This document shows, piece after piece, positions 6,708 to 10,778 of a DNA stretch of 10,778 nucleotides. The notes beneath the pieces are model-generated. The model did no database searches. It was not told the DNA's origin and saw only the letters and a list, made by a program, of their open reading frames with translations. Within the stretch, counting starts at the first letter, position 1; every line of letters begins with the position of its first letter. The position numbers were made by a program, and so were the translations under genes. The stretch covers positions 1 to 10,778 of the forward strand of contig JANWHR010000294.1 of NCBI GenBank assembly GCA_025450355.1. Direction: 5' to 3'. This DNA comes from Micropepsaceae bacterium. GTDB lineage: Bacteria; Pseudomonadota; Alphaproteobacteria; Micropepsales; Micropepsaceae.

Positions 6708-7583
6708 CTACCGCGTCGGGACCGGTTTTTCGCCGCGGTAGTCGTAGAAGCCGCGGCCTGCTTTCCGCCCCAGCCAGCCGGCCTCGACATATTTCACCAG
6801 CAGCGGACAGGGCCGGTATTTGGAATCGGCGAGTCCTTCGTACAGCACCTGCATGACCGAAAGGGCTGTATCCAGACCGATGAAATCGGCAAGCTGCAAC
6901 GGCCCCATGGGGTGGTTGGCGCCCAGGCGCATGGCGGTGTCGATGGCCTCGACACTGCCCACCCCTTCATACAGCGTATAGACCGCCTCATTGATCATCG
7001 GCAGAAGGATGCGGTTGACGATGAATGCCGGAAAATCTTCCGATTGCGCCGAGGTTTTCCCGGTCTTTTTCACCAGCTCGACTGCCGCGTGATAGGTCTC
7101 GTCATCGGTCGCGATCCCGCGGATGATCTCGACCAGTTGCATGACCGGCGCCGGATTCATGAAGTGGAGGCCGATGAATTTCTCCGGCCGGTCGGTCGCC
7201 GCCGCCAGCCGGGTAATGGAAATCGAAGAGGTGTTGCTCGCGAGCATGGTGTTCACGCCAAGCCGGGGACAGAGGTCGCGATAGACCGCGCGTTTCACCT
7301 GTTCGTCTTCGGTCGCGGCTTCGATGACCAGATCGCGGTCCCGCATGACCTCGAAATCATTGGCCGTTCGGATGCGCCGAAGCGCCGGCGCCACATCGTT
7401 TGGGGTGATGATTCCGCGCGCCGCCTGGCGCTGCAGATTGCGCTCGATCGCCGCCCTCGCCTTTCCCAACGCGTCGGGATTGATGTCTTCCATCACCACG
7501 TCATAGCCGGCGATTGCACAGACATGCGCAATGCCGATGCCCATCTGGCCCGCGCCAACCACACCAATTCGTTCGATATTCAT
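6708..7583 (-). CDS. 3-hydroxyacyl-CoA (3-hydroxybutyryl-CoA) dehydrogenase
   Basis: This 291-residue single-function enzyme is of normal length for the short-chain 3-hydroxybutyryl-CoA dehydrogenase family (Hbd/PaaH/FadB2 type). It interconverts L-3-hydroxyacyl-CoA and 3-oxoacyl-CoA with NAD(P). The Rossmann domain opens with IGVVGAGQMGIGIAHVCA (GxGxxG at about 10-15), with an acidic MEDIN after the second strand. The active-site set is present: Ser119 in ASNTSSI, His140 in GLHFMNPAPVM, Glu152 and Asn190 in FIVNRILLPMINEA. The C-terminal helical domain carries GANHPMGPLQLADFIGLD and ends in GWLGRKAGRGFYDY. It starts 24 bases after etfA on the same strand with AGGG as a modest ribosome site, so it is almost surely the last gene of the etfB-etfA operon. 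That context suggests fatty-acid or branched-chain acyl-CoA breakdown, or acetoacetyl-CoA/PHA interconversion. The sequence does not decide chain length or cofactor. Confidence 0.93.
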   Translation of the reverse strand: MNIERIGVVGAGQMGIGIAHVCAIAGYDVVMEDINPDALGKARAAIERNLQRQAARGIITPNDVAPALRRIRTANDFEVMRDRDLVIEAATEDEQVKRAVYRDLCPRLGVNTMLASNTSSISITRLAAATDRPEKFIGLHFMNPAPVMQLVEIIRGIATDDETYHAAVELVKKTGKTSAQSEDFPAFIVNRILLPMINEAVYTLYEGVGSVEAIDTAMRLGANHPMGPLQLADFIGLDTALSVMQVLYEGLADSKYRPCPLLVKYVEAGWLGRKAGRGFYDYRGEKPVPTR

Positions 7584-7607
7584 GGAAACCCTGCCAGTGT
7601 TTGTCCC

Positions 7608-8543
7608 TTACCGTTGTTCCAGCGCCTGCTCGAGTTCCGGCAGCGCCTGGAACAGATCGGCCACAAGACCGTAATCCGCGACCCCGAATATGGGTGCGTT
7701 CTCGTCCTTGTTGATGGCCACGATAATCTTCGAATCCTTCATGCCCGCGAGATGCTGGATCGCGCCGGAAATTCCCACCGCGATATAGAGTTCCGGCGCC
7801 ACGATTTTCCCCGTCTGGCCGACCTGGTGATCGTTGGGGATGAAACCCGCATCCACGGCGGCCCTGGACGCGCCAACGGCCGCGCCGAGCCGGTCGGCAA
7901 TGCGTTCGATCAGGACGAAATTGTCCTTCGACTGCAATCCGCGCCCGCCGGAGATCACGATCCGCGCGGCCGTGAGTTCCGGCCGTTCGGACCGCGTCAT
8001 GTTCTCGGAGACCACGCGCGACATTGCGGGCACGTCCGCTGGCGCAACATCCACGATTTCGGCAGCGCCGCCCGCAGGCGCCGCCGGGAAGGCGGCGATG
8101 CGCACGGTGATGACTTTCTTGAATCCGCGGGCCTCGATCTTCTGGATCGCATTGCCGGCATAGATCGGGCGGCGGAAGACATCCGGGCTTTCTGCCGCGA
8201 TGACGTCCGAAAGCTGCGGCACATCCAGTTTCGCCGCCACGCGCGGAAGCACATTCTTTCCGTTTGCGGTGGCTGGCGCGAGGATCGCGTCGTAAGCGTC
8301 GCTGAGCGAAAGGATCAGCGCCGCGACGGGTTCGGCGAGAAATCCGGCATAGCGCGGATCGTCCCCGACCAGCACCTTCGCCACGCCCGAGACGTTGCGC
8401 GCGGCCTCCGCGACGGCCCGGCAGCCGTTTCCGGCAATCAGGACATGAACGGGAGAGGAGACCGCGGCTGCGGCGCTGACGGTTTTCGCCGTCGCTTCAT
8501 CGAGCGACCGGTTGTTGTGTTCCGCAAGCACCAGAGACGGCAT
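7608..8543 (-). CDS. etfA: Electron transfer flavoprotein subunit alpha (FixB family)
   Basis: This 311-residue subunit pairs with EtfB and holds the redox-active FAD of ETF. ETF takes electrons from acyl-CoA and related dehydrogenases and gives them to ETF:ubiquinone oxidoreductase. The N-terminal domain (about 1-180) starts LVLAEHNNRSLDEATAKTVSAA. The C-terminal FAD domain shows VISGGRGL (about 196-203), GASRAAVDAGFIP, VGQTGKIVAPELYIAVGISGAIQHLAGM and ILVAIN-like IIVAINKDENAPIF, which together make the ETF-alpha signature with Ser259, Gln263, His264 and Asn278. Length and motifs fit the ordinary, non-bifurcating group of Proteobacteria. The ATG at 8541-8543 shares its A with the TGA of etfB (TGATG), which implies translational coupling and equal output of the two subunits. 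Confidence 0.97.
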   Translation of the reverse strand: MPSLVLAEHNNRSLDEATAKTVSAAAAVSSPVHVLIAGNGCRAVAEAARNVSGVAKVLVGDDPRYAGFLAEPVAALILSLSDAYDAILAPATANGKNVLPRVAAKLDVPQLSDVIAAESPDVFRRPIYAGNAIQKIEARGFKKVITVRIAAFPAAPAGGAAEIVDVAPADVPAMSRVVSENMTRSERPELTAARIVISGGRGLQSKDNFVLIERIADRLGAAVGASRAAVDAGFIPNDHQVGQTGKIVAPELYIAVGISGAIQHLAGMKDSKIIVAINKDENAPIFGVADYGLVADLFQALPELEQALEQR

Positions 8544-9289
8544 CAGATCACACCCCGATCCTTAAGCTTTGCGACGAGTTCGGCCGCGGAGCCGACACGC
8601 GCCCCGGACCGCCGCTTTTCCGGAGCGGTAACTTCCAGGACTTTCAACCGCGGCGCGGGGTCCACGCCGTAGTCACTCATGGTTTTTTCCTGGATCGGTT
8701 TTTTGCGCGCTTTCATGATATTGGGCAGCGATGCGTAGCGCGGTTCGTTCAGTCGCAGGTCGGTCGTGACCACCGCAGGCAGCTTTACTTCCACCGTCTG
8801 CAACCCGCCATCGACTTCCCGCGTCACTTGCGCCCGGTCTGCCTGAATCTCGAGTTGTGCGGCAAATGTTCCCTGCGGCCAGGCCAGAAGGGCTGCAAGC
8901 ATCTGGCCCACCTGATTGCAGTCGTCATCGATCGCCTGTTTGCCCAGGATGACCAGACCCGGCTGTTCCTGGTCACAGATGGCCTTCAGGGTCTTGGCAA
9001 CCGCGAGCGGTTCGAGTTCAGCATCATGGCGGACCAGGATCGCCCGGTCGGCCCCCATTGCGAGTGCTGTCCGCAGCGTTTCCTGCGCCGCCGCGGGACC
9101 AATCGTCACCGCCACGATTTCGCTGATTTTGCCTTTTTCCTTTTGCCGGACGGCCTCTTCGACCGCGATCTCGTCAAACGGATTGATCGACATTTTGACG
9201 TTCGCGAGATCGACGCCCGTCCGGTCCGCCTTCACCCGGACCGCAACATTGAAATCGATCACCCGCTTGACGGGGACGAGAACCTTCAT
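8543..9289 (-). CDS. etfB: Electron transfer flavoprotein subunit beta (FixA family)
   Basis: This 248-residue partner of EtfA binds structural AMP and docks onto the client dehydrogenase. It starts MKVLVPVKRVIDFNVAVRVK, the usual N-terminus, from the ATG at 9287-9289; the frame is open for 25 more codons upstream, but that part lies on the promoter and is not family-like. Only a weak AAGG, about 12 bases away, precedes the start. The nucleotide-binding stretch is LGKQAIDDDCNQVGQ (about 115-129). The ETF-beta signature runs from REVDGGLQTVEVKLPAVVTT, followed by LRLNEPRYASLPNIMKARKK (about 178-197). That last segment is the recognition loop; Leu188 corresponds to the leucine that anchors human ETF to its dehydrogenases, and the Lys-rich end is the site methylated in mitochondria. 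It is first in the operon and overlaps etfA by one base. Confidence 0.97.
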   Translation of the reverse strand: MKVLVPVKRVIDFNVAVRVKADRTGVDLANVKMSINPFDEIAVEEAVRQKEKGKISEIVAVTIGPAAAQETLRTALAMGADRAILVRHDAELEPLAVAKTLKAICDQEQPGLVILGKQAIDDDCNQVGQMLAALLAWPQGTFAAQLEIQADRAQVTREVDGGLQTVEVKLPAVVTTDLRLNEPRYASLPNIMKARKKPIQEKTMSDYGVDPAPRLKVLEVTAPEKRRSGARVGSAAELVAKLKDRGVI

Positions 9290-9327
9290 CGTGCGAAAAA
9301 GCCTTGCCTCGGCTGGAACCTGGCGGG

Positions 9328-9347
9328 TCCGGAGCGAGCGTTCCGGA
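9328..9347 (-). other. Hairpin in the etfB leader
   Basis: TCCGGA at 9328-9333 and again at 9342-9347 can pair across an eight-base loop that itself contains CG/CG pairs. It lies in the predicted untranslated leader, about 40 bases upstream of the etfB start codon. It is too short and lacks the T run expected of an attenuator. Confidence 0.3.
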
Positions 9348-9348
9348 T

Positions 9349-9367
9349 TTATTGTGCAGTGCAATAA
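9349..9367. promoter_or_regulatory. Palindrome-like operator candidate over the etfB -10 box
   Basis: The 19-bp TTATTGTGCAGTGCAATAA has perfect six-base arms (TTATTG and CAATAA) around a TGCAGTG core. It covers the predicted -10 and start site of the etfB operon, a position typical of a repressor. The TGC/GCA-rich core recalls the sites of PhaR/AniA-type regulators of PHA metabolism, known to bind TGC-rich inverted motifs, which would suit an operon acting on 3-hydroxybutyryl-CoA. That regulator assignment is inference. Confidence 0.45.
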
Positions 9368-9389
9368 CCGCCGGTTCTGCCGCTGTCAA
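9361..9389 (-). promoter_or_regulatory. Probable promoter of the etfB-etfA-hbd operon
   Basis: On the minus strand a perfect TTGACA (9384-9389) is followed after 17 bases by TATTGC (9361-9366), a weak -10 with the first three consensus bases. Transcription would start near 9354, giving a leader of about 65 bases. The -10 is overlapped by the palindrome-like site at 9349-9367. An 8-bp palindrome TCACGTGA (9397-9404) lies just upstream of the -35. Confidence 0.5.
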
Positions 9390-9470
9390 CGAAACGTCAC
9401 GTGAACGGTTGGGCAAAGTCCACCACCCATTCTCCTGCACCGGGCGGCTGGTCGATGAAGCGATTGCCTC

Positions 9471-9498
9471 TTGAGCATATTTGGCCGGAAGGGATACG
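9471..9498 (+). promoter_or_regulatory. Weak promoter candidate for the MFS gene
   Basis: TTGAGC (9471-9476) is followed after 16 bases by GATACG (9493-9498). Both boxes are poor matches, and this is only the best arrangement I can see in the 130 bases upstream of the gene. The rest of 9405-9470 shows nothing recognisable. Confidence 0.2.
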
Positions 9499-9519
9499 CC
9501 TGTCGCCGGGAGATGGTGG

Positions 9520-10778
9520 ATGACGGTTGACGACCGCGTTTTCGCGAAATGTGCCTGGCGGCTGCTGCCACTGATCACCGCGGCATTCATCGTGAACTTT
9601 CTCGACCGCACCAATGTGGGCTTTGCGGCCCTGACGATGAATCGCGATCTGGGATTTTCGCCATCCGTGTACGGATTGGGCGCCGGAATCTTCTTCGTCA
9701 GCTATTCGGTATTTCAGATTCCGTCGAACCTGATGCTACACGGCATCGGTGCGCGCCGGTGGATTTTTCTGATTCTGACCGCCTGGGGCGTCGCGGCGGC
9801 GGCAACGGCAATGTCATGGGATGCCGGCAGTTTCTATGCGCTGCGGTTTCTGCTCGGCGCGTTCGAAGCCGGTTTTTTCCCGGGCATGATTCTGTATCTG
9901 ACGCTGTGGTTTCCGCGCCGGTATCTGGGACACTTCACGGCGATTTTCATGGCTGGCAATGTGGCGTCCTTTGTCATCGGAGGCCCGATCGCCAGTTTCG
10001 TGCTTTCGCTGGACGGCGCCGCGGGCCTGCATGGCTGGCAATGGCTGTTCCTTTTGGAAGGATTGCCGGCCTGTTTGACAGGAATGGCGGTCCTGAAATT
10101 TCTTCCCGATTCGCCCGCGGATGCGTCCTGGCTGACGGACGACGAACGGAGATATGTCGCCGGACGCGTGAACCGTGAGCAGGATGTCAAAGAGCATGAT
10201 TTGCTGCGCGGATTGCGCGACCCGCGCGTTGTGGCGCTGGGGCTTGCCTATGGCGGAATACTGTTCGCCATCTACGGATTCGGATTCTGGCTGCCTTTGC
10301 TGGTGCAGGGCGCCGGTTTTTCCACTCGCGCGACGGGCTTCGTGACCGCAGCGGTGTATGTCGCGGCAATCCCGGCGATGCTGCTGTGGGCGCGCCGGAG
10401 CGATGCGAAGGACGAACGGATCTGGCACACGGCATCGGCGACCATCATTGCGGCACTCGCCTTGCTGGTTGCCAGCGCCGTCCAAAACACCGTCATCCTG
10501 TTGCTTGGTCTCGCCATCACCAGTGCCGCGATCTATTCGACACTGACGCCATTTTACGGGGTCGCCTCTTCGTTTCTGACCGGTCGCGCCATGGCTGGCG
10601 GATTCGCCTTCATCAACATGGCCGGCGGCTTGCTCGGCGGATTCGCGGGCCAGTATGTGATCGGAATCGTCCGGGAAAGGACGGGGGCTTACTCGGCGGC
10701 GCTGGCTCTCATGGGAGGAACGCTTCTGGTTTCGGCGCTTGTCGTCATCGGACTTGGCCGGATCATGACAGCGCGCAA
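9520..10778 (+). CDS. MFS transporter, anion:cation symporter (ACS) family, 3' end off the window
   Basis: An uninterrupted frame of 419 codons runs from the ATG at 9520-9522 to the right edge with no stop; relatives are about 430 residues, so almost all of it is here. GGGAG at 9508-9512 lies seven bases upstream of the ATG. It is an inner-membrane secondary transporter with about twelve membrane helices, split by a cytoplasmic loop near residues 197-235. ACS-family landmarks are clear: VNFLDRTNVGFAAL in the first helix (about 25-38), FFVSYSVFQIPSNLMLHGIGARRWI (about 58-82), RFLLGAFEAGFFPGMILYLTLWFP (about 109-132), GWQWLFLLEGLPA (about 172-184), FLPDSPADASWLTDDER, and a C-terminal AMAGGFAFINMAGGLLGGFAGQYVIG. 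Members import organic anions such as phthalate, tartrate, glucarate, 4-hydroxyphenylacetate or galactonate with protons. The substrate here is unknown. It is divergent from the etf operon, which may hint at a carboxylate fed into acyl-CoA catabolism, but that is inference. Confidence 0.9.
   Translation, partial: MTVDDRVFAKCAWRLLPLITAAFIVNFLDRTNVGFAALTMNRDLGFSPSVYGLGAGIFFVSYSVFQIPSNLMLHGIGARRWIFLILTAWGVAAAATAMSWDAGSFYALRFLLGAFEAGFFPGMILYLTLWFPRRYLGHFTAIFMAGNVASFVIGGPIASFVLSLDGAAGLHGWQWLFLLEGLPACLTGMAVLKFLPDSPADASWLTDDERRYVAGRVNREQDVKEHDLLRGLRDPRVVALGLAYGGILFAIYGFGFWLPLLVQGAGFSTRATGFVTAAVYVAAIPAMLLWARRSDAKDERIWHTASATIIAALALLVASAVQNTVILLLGLAITSAAIYSTLTPFYGVASSFLTGRAMAGGFAFINMAGGLLGGFAGQYVIGIVRERTGAYSAALALMGGTLLVSALVVIGLGRIMTAR

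Noticed and set aside
6699..8672. A 657-codon open frame on the plus strand opposite hbd and etfA
   Set aside because: It lies antisense to two clear enzymes, its translation is Arg/His-rich with no recognisable domain, and such frames arise from high third-position G/C. It is a shadow.
9290..9364. An in-frame upstream extension of etfB to an ATG at 9364
   Set aside because: It would begin upstream of the predicted transcription start and inside the promoter; EtfB proteins start at MKVLVPVKR.
9513..9530. A five-codon ORF (ATG 9513 to TGA 9530) overlapping the MFS start
   Set aside because: It is too close to the GGGAG and too short to count as evidence of regulation; probably chance.

Overview
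The window reads as a stretch of housekeeping chromosome from a GC-rich alphaproteobacterium. The evidence is the S4 protein (the form without the N-terminal Cys cluster, in a stand-alone rpsD), the eukaryote-like NADP-dependent isocitrate dehydrogenase, the FixA/FixB-type ETF pair next to a 3-hydroxyacyl-CoA dehydrogenase, and dense third-position G/C coding. The genus cannot be fixed from the sequence. There are no RNA genes, insertion sequences, CRISPR arrays or phage genes, and every long open frame opposite a real gene looks like a codon-bias shadow.

Layout, left to right. (1) Positions 1-778, minus: the 5' part of a gene for a secreted protein of unknown function, cut by the window edge. 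(2) 883-1500, minus: rpsD, with a strong sigma70-type promoter at 1559-1586. (3) 1593-2351, minus: a TrmJ-like tRNA ribose methyltransferase. (4) 2468-3679, plus: icd, divergent from trmJ; the short spacer holds a promoter and a set of TGACGC-type repeats. (5) 3708-3836: a 129-bp palindromic REP/MITE-like element between the convergent ends of icd and alaS. (6) 3856-6522, minus: alaS, full length, with a promoter placed so that its mRNA may be leaderless. (7) 6523-6707: a spacer with mutually exclusive small hairpins. (8) 6708-9289, minus: the operon etfB-etfA-hbd, in which etfB and etfA share one base at a TGATG junction. (9) 9290-9519: a divergent control region with a promoter overlapped by a 19-bp palindrome-like site. 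(10) 9520-10778, plus: a nearly complete MFS transporter of the anion:cation symporter type, running off the right edge.

Functionally, icd is a TCA-cycle enzyme that makes NADPH. rpsD, trmJ and alaS serve translation (ribosome assembly, anticodon-loop methylation, tRNA charging). The etfB-etfA-hbd operon serves acyl-CoA oxidation or 3-hydroxybutyryl-CoA/PHA metabolism, passing electrons from acyl-CoA dehydrogenases through ETF and oxidising the 3-hydroxyacyl-CoA. The divergent MFS gene may import an organic anion, but nothing in the sequence fixes its substrate. I did not find a convincing undescribed multi-gene system; the points worth a second look are mostly regulatory or repeat structures in the spacers.
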